This document shows, piece by piece, positions 28,901 through 38,261 of a stretch of 64,000 bases of DNA. The notes below the pieces were generated by a model, which saw only the letters and a program-made list of their open reading frames with translations, searched no databases and was not told where the DNA came from. The stretch spans positions 5,230,001 to 5,294,000 of the forward strand of contig BSDZ01000079.1 of NCBI GenBank assembly GCA_030268105.1. Reading direction: 5' to 3'. The stretch's first letter is position 1. The number at the start of each line of letters is the position of its first letter. The stretch is from Volvox africanus. Its lineage: Eukaryota; Chlorophyta; Chlorophyceae; Chlamydomonadales; Volvocaceae. The position numbers and the translations under genes were made by a program.

Positions 28901-30424
28901 TACTACTTGTCCCCGTAACTACCCGTTGCCCGCAACTACCAAGAAGTACATCCCGCAGCAGGAAAGGACATGTTTGATGGATGCCATAACATAGTGTCAG
29001 TGCCGGGTACTTGAGCTCACATCCCTTGCTCGCATGCCGCATGGACCAACCTCCTGTCCACTCCAGCAGCCCCTAACCCCTCTCCATGCCACCTCACAGC
29101 ATGTTGGAAGCAAAACGTCAACACTACCTCCCCTCCCAAAAGATCAGCATGTAATTGACACATACGTTGAAGCTCTGGACCGCAGCTCCAGTATTGGATT
29201 TTCCACCCCCTCTAAGCTCCCTAGCTCGTGCAATGGGACACCTTTACCCACTACGCATTACGCGTCGGGCCTAATCAGGAAGTCTTACATTTTTACATCA
29301 AATATACTTTGCCACTTGTGGGTCCTCAAGACCTGGTCCGGATTCAGGGCTGGGTGTTTCCCTCACGTCTTTCCCTTCTTCCTCGTCAGCAAGCGCCCGC
29401 CCTCTTTCTCCCCTCCCCCCGCTCCCCAAGCTCTCACCTCGCTAGGAGGTAACCGAGCTGCTTCTTCTCCAGCGGCTCACTACACGCGGCAAACACCGCC
29501 TCAACGTCCGGCCGACTGTTGAGTCGTAGCGCCACGCGGAGCGCGTCGTGCCAGCGCTTCTGGCCGCTGTAAATTCTGAGAGCCAGACGCAGCACTGCCG
29601 CGTCATCTGGCTCTGGCAGGTAGGCGCAGCACGAGGTTAGGTATAGACAGGTGCGACCGTAGTTCTTCTCGTCTATGTGCGACTCTAGCAAGTCCAGTGA
29701 CTCAACCTGCGGTTGGTGATTGATGTGGGTTGCGAAATTCTCGCAAGGGCTTCGATAACATGTAAGACCCGGGCGCCAGCACGCACCCATAGGGCCCTCA
29801 TTATACGTAACCCCCATCACCCACCTCCAGCAATAGGTCTACGGCCTCCGGCTCCGCGTTGTGCGTCATGTGATATGGCACTATTTGTTTGACCAAGATC
29901 ATTAGGTCATCGACGGGCGCTGCAGAATCTTCCTCACGCCGCACCCTGAACTCCTCCGCAATCTCGCCCGACAAGTGACGGATGTATTCGTGGCCCCAAA
30001 TACCCAGGTCCGAGGTCGAGCCCAGGAGTCGGTACTTGAGCACCTCGCGTGCTAGTTCTTTAGTAGTGGCTAAAATGGAAATCACGTCGGCAAGCATTGC
30101 GCGATTCTCGCCCTGGTCCGCAGGCAATGCCTCAATCCGCGCTTTGAGGGCATCGTAATGTGCGCGTAGAAATTTAAGAGGCTTTGGGACGCTAGTCATC
30201 GACGCCGTAGCTGAGCGAATTTCCGATATCATTGTGGTAAGTGATAGCTTCACGACGCCAGGGTCGGGGTCGCCTAAGCGCTCGACCATAAGATCCAAAT
30301 TGGTCTTAAGGGCCAAGTCCTCCTCACTAAGCTCCGGCTCTTTCTCCTCATCCTTGCCCTTGGCGCTCTTCTTGTCCTCCTTGGCGCCCTTCCCTTTTTG
30401 CTTATCGTCGCTTGGAGCGACCAT
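20643..30424 (-). CDS. RPN1: 26S proteasome regulatory subunit RPN1 (PSMD2), complete, 17 exons, 902 aa
   Basis: RPN1 is a base subunit of the 19S regulatory particle; it docks ubiquitin-like shuttle factors and the deubiquitinase Ubp6/USP14. Exons: 29825-30424, 29438-29706, 28631-28694, 27632-27884, 26930-27045, 26151-26189, 25484-25598, 24872-24972, 24499-24579, 24119-24232, 23704-23793, 23183-23245, 22549-22650, 21883-22045, 21464-21628, 20947-21168, 20643-20794. All phases join and the total is 903 codons including the stop. The start is a Lys/Glu-rich stretch ([19 protein letters not shown]). Diagnostic blocks include [39 protein letters not shown], the PC repeats ([53 protein letters not shown]), [16 protein letters not shown] and the C-terminal [18 protein letters not shown]. 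Intron 11 begins with GC rather than GT. Length matches the roughly 900-aa family. Confidence 0.96.
25229..25370 (-). repeat. Dispersed repeat copy A (inverted)
   Basis: The reverse complement aligns with 26602-26812 and 45934-46146 across GACAAGCACCGGGG...CCACAGCGCAGGGG...CTTAGTCTG...CTGTCCATCCTGCCGCG. It lies in an intron of RPN1. See copies B and C. Confidence 0.7.
26517..26588. repeat. (GAAT)n tetranucleotide microsatellite
   Basis: About 18 perfect copies of GAAT/ATGA inside an RPN1 intron, directly beside dispersed repeat copy B. Confidence 0.97.
26602..26812 (+). repeat. Dispersed repeat copy B
   Basis: About 210 bases closely match 45934-46146, including a long shared run from CTTAGTCTGTCTGTCCATCC through AACGAGCCT and GGCTACTCAAGTGAA. 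It lies in the RPN1 intron before exon 6. Size, dispersal and lack of coding suggest a SINE-like element; a B-box-like GGTTCGG occurs on the minus strand of the family, but the assignment is uncertain. Confidence 0.75.
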
Positions 30425-33248
30425 AGTTACCTTTAGCCGCAGCTATGCGGCTTAGATGTATCACGAAATGAGGTTAATGTAAAAACGAGAAAGAGCGGAG
30501 ACGGGGTTTGGGGTACAGATCTGATCGAGGCGCCGTGATGGTCGCACGACGGTGAACGTGCTATTGAGCTCGAATCAGCAATCAATGGCTAGCAGCTGGA
30601 ATCCTATGTTAGGCAGTCCATTGGTATCCATTGACATGTAATGTTAGTGTACGGCAACATGTCCTCATGTAATACTGTTGTCTGCATGTGTTACAATACT
30701 GTTTGTGAATTTGATCATGCACTATAAACGTTTAGCTTATAATCCAGAATCCTTTTTAAACCCCAAGTCGGGGTCTTTAATTCGTCAGGTCCTACACGAC
30801 GTGCCCGTTATTTTAAAAAATGAATAAACCGATTGTTTCAAACAATTAAAGTTCGTTTGTATGAATTGAACGTACGTTTCGGCAGTTATCATATCACTAG
30901 TGCGGGCCATGACAACCGTCGGCATCGGTACAGGAATCGCGCCTTCCTGGAAGTGAAATCTGGATTCAAAACGTTGTCGTTTTTCACCTAACAACTTCAC
31001 TTAAGACGCTTGACTCGGCATCGTGCTGTGTGGCGACATCGAAGTCACAATAGGACCAAATCGGAAGCAACGCAGTAGGGTCTCTTGGCTGTTATCAAAG
31101 AGAATGTGACACAGATAGATTAAGTTGGACTAAAGCTCTTACGGGACTTCTTATTGCGCAAGTCGTCGTGGTCCTGGACAGTGCGTCATTGTAAACCCAA
31201 TGTCGAGGTGATCAGTTGAATAAGTGCAGAAGCACATGCTGCTTTTCATATGCAATTATGAACGAGTTTACCTGGAAAATCCATGCTGAGCCCTTTTTTC
31301 ACTTAGCCAGCCTCCTTCCCTCCTCCATCCGTAAAGCAAGCTTTCCGGGGTACCCTTGGCGAAAATGCCTTCGAAACCTTGCAAACCCGTGGCCACCGAT
31401 GGATTCGCTCATCCTCCGCCATCGGTATGGACGCTTGCTAAACCTCTTCCCTGGAGCGGGCCTGTAGTGACACCGGATGAATGTAAAACCGAACATCGCC
31501 CCACGAACCACGCAACACGTGCACGTTGGCATCAGCAGGAAACACCTCAAGCATTAAGCAACGCGCAGCAGCTGGGCGATGACATCGATACTGTCCTGGC
31601 ATGGATTACAGGGAAGATATACAATTTTAACCTGTTTTGAAGAAGGATCAACGTTATGTCATGGCAAGTTTTGCAGAGCTCAGAGTTCTGTTTTCGCTTA
31701 CAGCATAACAAAGCAGTCCGGTAACTGCCAACTGATCAAACCGGTAAAATCCAACAAATAACAGCTCACTTTCCGGATCCGACTGTGGCAGAGATCCAAC
31801 ACAACGAGCAAACGCAAGTATTTTGATATCGATTTGCAAACAATCTACTCCCGTTTACTACGGTTTATAGATTTAGGCTACAGCATAATTCATGTCCCGC
31901 CCGTAGCCTCAGCTTAGCAGAGCGAATACCTTTGCCTAGATATCTAGGTATTCAAGTTTGGCGCTGCGTATAGGTTCCGTCATCAAACATTTGCATGTCA
32001 AACCAAAACAGTGAGATTGAAATTTGTTAGTTCCAGCGCGTCAGTACTCATACATCAATCGGAAAAGAGGAAACGGATGAAGGTACATGGATATCTATAG
32101 CAAACGAACGAAGCGACCCAACATTGCGGGTGCGTCCCGTAGCTCTATCCTCCTCTATCTGTTGCAAGAATTCGCTGCATCGGGTACGTTCAGTACGAGT
32201 GCTCCTCCATTTAAAGAGTTCGATTTCGTTCCGTCCCGGTGTATCTCACGCTAGCTCGCTCCTCGGATTTAAGCGGAGTAGATACACGCCACAACTTCCC
32301 AGAATCGTGATCCGCCAACGTCCATTTCATTTCATCTCGCATCACCATTTCTCAGGACTTATAAAACATGGTGTGCCCATCAGCCCGTCAAGCAACTTAA
32401 TAAGGAAGCAACTTAATAATTGTCGCCATTATTATGTGACGTTATCAGCCGGGTAAACAGATGTGCAAAATCATCAGATGTGCAAGCAAGTATTGCTTGA
32501 GCGTATGTCCAACCAAATCTTATTGAAAAAATAGAAGGTGCGTCGTACATATACCTGCTGCCGTACTTTCCCACCCATCCATCACATTACGAAGACACAA
32601 GTGGTCCATCCGTCCCAATGGACAATATTGCCAATGGGATTCCGAACGCATCGTAAATTGATGATGATGATGAGGAGGAGGAGGAGGAGGAGGTGGTTCG
32701 CCTGCTGCCAAAGAGGAGATACGTACATGGATGATCGCAGCAAGCAAGCACATCGACACCCAACCTCACCATTACTTAAGCTAGCTAGCTCGTGAAGATG
32801 TTGTATGGGAACACGTATTGGGACGGACCAGCACCAGCCACTGATGACGTGCGTGTATGTCCCGAGTGTGTAATTTATCATACACTTCCCCACCTCCAAC
32901 CATCATACTTTGTTTCTGCATCGCAGCCGCACAATCCAGCAGCCGCAACGCAAGCATGCTCTCAACAGCGTAAGGTAGATAAACAAGAGATGATGTTTTT
33001 GAAAGCAAAGTACGTTGCCATCCGTGTGTGTATATAAGCTCCTGCAACCAGTTGCAGTCCATTTTTGCATACCGTACTTGCCGTACTTAGCCAAATCTGC
33101 AAGAATCCATCAAACCAAGCATACGTCCGCTTAAATGCTTAACGTCCAACTGGCAATTAGGCAGAGGTTTAGCAACGTACGAATGAACCACATACACAAT
33201 TCAACCAATCAAAGCGCCGATCTAATGCGGCATGTATGTCATGTGCAG
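30425..33248. other. RPN1 upstream region, mostly without recognisable genes
   Basis: Contains the RPN1 promoter region. A plus-strand frame at 31365-31640 starts MPSKPCKPVATDGFAHPPP and ends in an AT-rich tail. It has coding-like composition and could be the first exon of a divergent gene, but no family is recognised. A CATCATCATCCTCC-type triplet tract (32656-32694) explains the poly-Pro/Ser frames there. Nothing else is supported. Confidence 0.4.
33244..33248. repeat. Imperfect 5-bp target-site duplication, left side
   Basis: TGCAG precedes the left LTR; TGTAG (44949-44953) follows the right LTR. One mismatch, as expected for a 5-bp Ty3-type duplication with a later substitution. Confidence 0.5.
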
Positions 33249-33757
33249 TGGGTGTATGTGAGGCTGGCGCAGCAGTGTGCTAGCTGTAGCTCGGGCAACT
33301 ACACTAGACACTGGCCTCACAGCCCGGCCCTGAGGCGAGACTGCGCTACCTGTTCCTAGCTCTGTCGGTGATGGGGCGTCGCGCCGCGCAGTCACCTACT
33401 CCTCCAAGCTCCGTCGCGGAGTTCTATTGGCAGCTAATCAGGGTGATCAGTCCTGATAGTGCCTTTATTAGGCTGATCTATTGGCGGCCTGGGCAGATGT
33501 GCGGAATGTGAACTACTGTAAGAGTCTGTATATATTATTGTTACAATGGCTCAATTCCGAACAGTCTATATTGTGACCAGGCGAAGCGCTTCCAACGGGA
33601 AGTCTTCGCCTTAGGTAACAGCAAGAGATCACTGAAACGTACGGCTCTTGGATCCAGCAACGACCAACTGTCATTCATGCGAATCAGCAGCTGTCGGAAC
33701 TGTCGTTTCCTAACCGCTCTTTAACCAGAATTGTCACGCCGTCATCGGTGCATGACA
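33249..33757 (-). repeat. 3' LTR of the DNMT-carrying Ty3 element
   Basis: On the minus strand it starts TGTCATGCACCG and ends TACACCCA. It is about 99% identical to 44440-44948. The LTR end forms a palindrome with internal sequence (CATGACAGCTGTCATG at 33751-33766). Confidence 0.95.
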
Positions 33758-34527
33758 GCTGTCATGTGCAGCGAACGGCATCGCTGCGTCCACGACACTG
33801 GGGGTGTGGACTCCCCCCCCCCCGAACGCAGCTAGCGAAACTGGCGAGGGAGGTGATGGCAATATCCATGCGCATGGGGTCTCCTGAGAGCCAGCAATCC
33901 ATGCTTGTCCTGACTGGCTTGTCCTGCCGTAACCTCGACATGAACACGAAGTGGACGTGCGCTCCTAACTTGCCCTGGAGATAACCACCGACTGACGGCA
34001 CACCACTCACTGGGCCGACAACTGACCCTAAAGAGAAGGCTCCTAGTGGAATGAGCCCCGCAGCAAACTACAAAGAAAGACCACCGGAATCCTAATTGCT
34101 CTGGTGTCTCCAAATAGCACAGGGGCCTTATACAACCCTGAGACTATCAAACGGTCTCACTCGGCGTGGAGACCACTGTACCTAAACCAGAGCCGATGGC
34201 AACCTAACTGGCACTACATACCCGCCCAGAGAGGGAACGTCGCGCACCCCTCAGCTGTTGTCAGAAATTCATCCCTCCGCTGGGCACCCATCACGGGGCA
34301 CCAGAAAACGGAAGCCACCTCACACCTCCAACGGCGCCCCTAGCTGAGGACGGCGCCCCATCGCGGAGACCACCTTAACGAAATCCCATCATCACAGCCT
34401 GCAACTTTGTGACCCCCAACACGTCGGCCCAGGGAATACAACCCTAGCTCTGTCAACACCAGAGCTCCCTTCATGGGGCACCTCCGGCCTACTAATTCCT
34501 CCCCCCCCCCCAGATCCTAGCCCCACC
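33758..34527. other. Element 3' untranslated region
   Basis: Non-coding interval between the integrase stop and the 3' LTR. It has two long C runs on the plus strand (33810-33822, 34501-34512), that is, G runs on the element's sense strand. None lies directly against the LTR where a polypurine tract would be expected. Confidence 0.6.
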
Positions 34528-36521
34528 TCATCCAGCCACGATCAGGCGCTTGGCCACAGAGAGATTAACCTCCTCGGCCGACCCACCATCCCACTCTATG
34601 AAGAAGTAGTGTGGCCGCGCCAACGCTCCACGAAAACGTAATGTACCCAACGTCACCACCTTCTGCCGTCGCCCGCCCTGGCTCGCATGTACGACACGCC
34701 TGACTCGCTTCCCATTGAGGGCGGCGGCCTCTGCATCCCGACGCCGCGTGGCGGTGTTGGGGAAAAGAACCGCCTCCGCCTCCGGCAGGGCCATCTCTGG
34801 CCCTGTCGGGGCTTCACGCTTGAGCCTGACACACTCCGGGCAGACCCACTGGCCGGGCGGCACGCCGCTGAGTGGCGGGGAGAGGCACTGGAGGTGCCAA
34901 CCCGTCCCGCATGCATCACATAGCAGCATGTGCGCCTCATCGTGCGGCGAGTGGCAGACCTCGCAAGCAAGATCCGCTGATGGCCGCTGAAGCCGCAGGT
35001 CCACTATCGGATCGATGTCAACCAGGTGGCACGGCCTCAACTGTTCCATGCGCCTCCTCATACGCTCCCCATTCTTCCCCACCAGGGCTACAACACCCAT
35101 GGGCCCCACCCGCTCAATGCGCAGCACCTCATCGTGGACTGGCAGCTGCAGTGTGTTGTGCACCGCAGTGCGCCGCACGTAGACGTAGTCACCGGGGGCA
35201 AGTTCCAATGACGGAGGCCGGTACCGGCCTGACCGCACATGGGCATAGCGCTGCGTGTCCCGGTGTTGCGCGATGAGCAGCTTGGCTGCCGCAATGGACA
35301 TGTGCCGCCGCAGCAGCGCGGCGCGCTCATGGAGTGCGGCCACGTAGCTCTCCTCAGATCCCTTGCCCGTAAACCCCAGCGGCTCTGCCATCCGCTCCCG
35401 CACGGCAGGAGGAACGATTGGCTTCACGCCGTACATGAGTTCATACGGTGAGTACCGAGTCGAAGCCTGCGGTGAGCAGCGGTAGGCGAGTGCCAGCCAG
35501 GGAAGGTGTTGGTCCCAGGTATCGCTCCTCTTGACGTCCGCACAATACTTGCGTAGTGCCGCCCTCACCACTCGCACCATCCGCTCGGCCGCCCGGTCTG
35601 CTTGCGGGTGACTGGCAGAGGTGAAGCGATGGTCGACGAAACACTGGTGTAGAAGTTGATGAAAGGCCCCCTGGAATTCTCCCCCACGATCCGTGAGCAC
35701 CTCGGCAGGGGCCGAGAAGTGAGTGATGAGCTCTAACAGACCACGGGAGGTCTCCTCAGGTTGCTTGCTGCGCAGCGGGTAGAACTCCGCGTGCTTGGTG
35801 AAGTGTTCGATGCAGACCATGACGAAGGTGAAGCCAAACGGCTCGGTGGGCGGCAGAGGCCCCGCTAGGTCCACGCCCCAGCGGTAGAACATGCCCCTGA
35901 TCGCCAGGGGCTGCAGTTGCACCGGGCGCGCCGTACCAATGCTGTTGGTCATATCGCACAGCTTGCAGCCACGCACAACCTCCTGCACGGTTCGATGCAT
36001 CTGGTACCACCAGTAGCCCAGCTGCACCAACGCGAGTGTCCGCCGAATGCCAAGGTGGGCCACCGCATGGACTCGCCGCACGATGGCCTCCCTGTCTTCG
36101 GGCGGCGGGCAGACCCGTGTCGAGCCGTCACTGAGAGCTCTAAGCAGTTGATCCCCCGCCCACCGGTACAATGCGGCCCGTCGAAGCACGCGTCGCGCCG
36201 GCCGCCCGTCCTCCTCCGTGACCCCCGCCGGCGCCCCACGAAGGAACGCCAGCGTTGACGCATCACGCCAGACGTCAGGGTCTTGGCCCTCCGCCAAGGC
36301 ATTCTCCTGTACCTCAGCAGCCGCCGCTACTGCAGCAGTGGCCATCACCACCGTAAGCCCAGGCGCCCGCTGTGAGAGCAGGGCGCAGGCCCATGGCGTG
36401 AGCAGGTTGTCCGCATCCACCATGGCTGAGTTGTGTGTCATCCCAGCCGCCAGTCTCGCCGCCGATCCCACAGCCGCGAGTGCAGCTACGGGAGCCAGCG
36501 GGGTCAGATCGGATCCCCCCC
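34528..36521 (-). CDS. Ty3 integrase with C-terminal PHD finger (pol frame 3)
   Basis: This continues pol after a frame change in the G8 tract at 36514-36521; the first in-frame ATG-type residues fall near 36471. The zinc region reads HAVAHLGIRR...YWWYQM...CKLCD (H-H-C-C). The DDE core is D in GVDLAGPLPP, D in VLTDRGGEF and E in QADRAAERM, so all three acidic residues are kept. After the GPY-like segment the C-terminus has a complete C4HC3 PHD finger: CEVC, LLCDACGTGWHLQC, then WVCPEC. PHD fingers read histone H3 tails, so this domain may steer integration the way a chromodomain does in chromoviruses. It ends with a conserved-looking block, HYFFIEWDGGSAEEVN, and a stop at 34528. Confidence 0.9.
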
Positions 36522-38261
36522 CTGCGGCAAGGCCGTGAGGTGCTTCGTCGCAGGATACTGCATGTCATGGGGCGTGATGAAAGCGCGATGCAGCACCATG
36601 CAGAGGGAAAGCGCGACCTGGAAGACCGGCGGCGGAGACGACCGCTCCAGCAGCTCCAGCTCCAGCTCCAGCATGAAGTCTCGCGACGTCCGTAGCCAGA
36701 AGCCCGCCGCCGCTATGTAGTCAGCGGCGGTGACCTGGCAGGGCGCGCGGATGGGGCCCGCGCGCAGTGGCGTGCCGGTGACCGCAGGCGGTGGCAAGGC
36801 CACCCACGGCCGCCCTGGTAAATCACACGCCACATACGGCGGGGCAAGGACCGTGCAGGCCGCCGCCGGCACACGACCGGCCGGCAGCAGCGCAGCTAGG
36901 TCACGCCCATCAGGCGGGCGCAACTCTGTGACGCAGTGCTGAAAATGCACCGCGTTAGCAAGGTTGGTGTAGAGGCAGCTCAAACGGTGAACCGCCGCGC
37001 CAGTGACGGCGGCATCCAGGAGCACAGGCAGCCCAAAGAGCCACCCAGCATCCGGCGCCGCGTTGACATTGACGAAGGGACCCTCCAAGAGGAAGGCCGG
37101 CGGCGAAAGGCGCCGCTCACGACGAAACTGCTGAAAACCCCCCAAAAATCCGACAAGTTGCGCAGCACTCCACACACTGTTCCCAGCCCAGCTACCTACA
37201 ACGATCCACACAGACTCGTCCCCAAAACCCAAGGCCTCGGCAGCTGCAGCCGAGGCCGCCCAGTACAGCAGGTCAGCAGGAATGCTGAAGGCCGGGACCA
37301 GCTGCGGGTCCCAGGCACCTGCGGCGAGCTGACCGGCGAAATGAAGCGCCCAAATTGGCACCAGCCGGGACACTGCAAGCCGCTCGCAGGCGTCGCAGGA
37401 CAAATGAACGTAACGCTGCACACGAAATCCCAAACCCAAACACGCAAGCAGGCCCGATGCAAGGCCGCCCGGCAGCTCCAAGACACATATCCCCTCACCC
37501 CCTGCTGCTGACGGAAAGAAGACATGCTGAACAAGCGCGGTATTCACTCCTAAAACTTCCCCTGTCCCTACCCTGAGGCGCAGGGGCAGCGCCTTGGCAG
37601 GCCGCAACCGACGCAAGGCGGCGGCCTCCCTGCGGATGAGCAGGGCCGCTGTTTGTAGTGTGACGGCGCCAGTGACCGGCGGCCCAGAAAGGCTGCAAGG
37701 CACGTGTGGCTCGGCGGAAGGCAGCACACCCCGCACCGAGGTCTCCAGCTCCCCGAGGGCAGGTTGCCCCGCCCCCGGGGCCTCCAGCCCCCCGGCGGCG
37801 AGTTGCCCCGCCGCCAAGGTCTCCAGCTCGCTGTCGTAGTCCAGCTCTGAAGCCGCCGTGACGGGCAGCCCGGTGCTGGCCACGAGACACACCGCATGCA
37901 CGCACCAGGTCGCAGCACGTGCACGAGGGACCGGGCCAGCGAAGTGTGCAAGGCCAGCGAGCGGGCCAACCGCATCTGGGGCGGCGGCCAGCCCACAGGC
38001 CGGATCCGTCAAATCCTGACCATCCAAAAACTGTTGTGCCAGCGCCACCGAGCAAGCCGCAACCACCATGAGGTGGGCTGCGACCGCCGCAGGGGCTCCA
38101 GCAGCCGCAGGCGCACGAGAGAAGGCGTAGAGCGGCCACAGGACGCCCGGGTACGGCACCAGCACAGGCGGCGAACGCAGAGGGTCGCCGTCTTCGTCCA
38201 CTCGAGCTCCAGACCCATCATGCGCTGAGTCTCGCGGGTGCCGACTCAGGGCGTCGGCGTT
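36504..38261 (-). CDS. DNMT3-like cytosine-5 DNA methyltransferase domain within Ty3 pol (catalytic Cys absent)
   Basis: This frame follows the TAG that interrupts RNase H; its first residues NADALSR are the usual end of Ty3 RNase H. After an Ala/Pro-rich linker it carries segments that line up in order with the DNMT3 catalytic domain. Motif I is VLELPGGLASGLLACLGLGF followed by VQRY (about 37490-37416). The motif IV position reads WIVVGSWAGNSVWS (about 37208-37167), where a Pro-Cys pair would normally follow GS. The motif VI position is LLEGPF in place of ENV. The motif VIII-like segment is PVLLDAAVTGAAVHRLS then LYTNL (about 37031-36960). A GR...TV...G segment follows. Loss of Pro-Cys predicts no methyl transfer, as in DNMT3L-type proteins, unless this copy alone is decayed. 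The family call is by eye. Confidence 0.62.
   Translation of the reverse strand, partial: NADALSRHPRDSAHDGSGARVDEDGDPLRSPPVLVPYPGVLWPLYAFSRAPAAAGAPAAVAAHLMVVAACSVALAQQFLDGQDLTDPACGLAAAPDAVGPLAGLAHFAGPVPRARAATWCVHAVCLVASTGLPVTAASELDYDSELETLAAGQLAAGGLEAPGAGQPALGELETSVRGVLPSAEPHVPCSLSGPPVTGAVTLQTAALLIRREAAALRRLRPAKALPLRLRVGTGEVLGVNTALVQHVFFPSAAGGEGICVLELPGGLASGLLACLGLGFRVQRYVHLSCDACERLAVSRLVPIWALHFAGQLAAGAWDPQLVPAFSIPADLLYWAASAAAAEALGFGDESVWIVVGSWAGNSVWSAAQLVGFLGGFQQFRRERRLSPPAFLLEGPFVNVNAAPDAGWLFGLPVLLDAAVTGAAVHRLSCLYTNLANAVHFQHCVTELRPPDGRDLAALLPAGRVPAAACTVLAPPYVACDLPGRPWVALPPPAVTGTPLRAGPIRAPCQVTAADYIAAAGFWLRTSRDFMLELELELLERSSPPPVFQVALSLCMVLHRAFITPHDMQYPATKHLTALPQGGDPI

Noticed and set aside
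32520..32795. Poly-Pro, poly-Arg and poly-Ser ORFs
   Set aside because: Produced by a GAT/GAG triplet tract; no splice context or homology.
33236..33770. 12-bp TGTCATGTGCAG on both sides of the left LTR as a target-site duplication
   Set aside because: One copy lies inside the element, and the right LTR lacks it; the LTR pair is better bounded by TGGGTG...ATGACA with TGCAG/TGTAG flanks.
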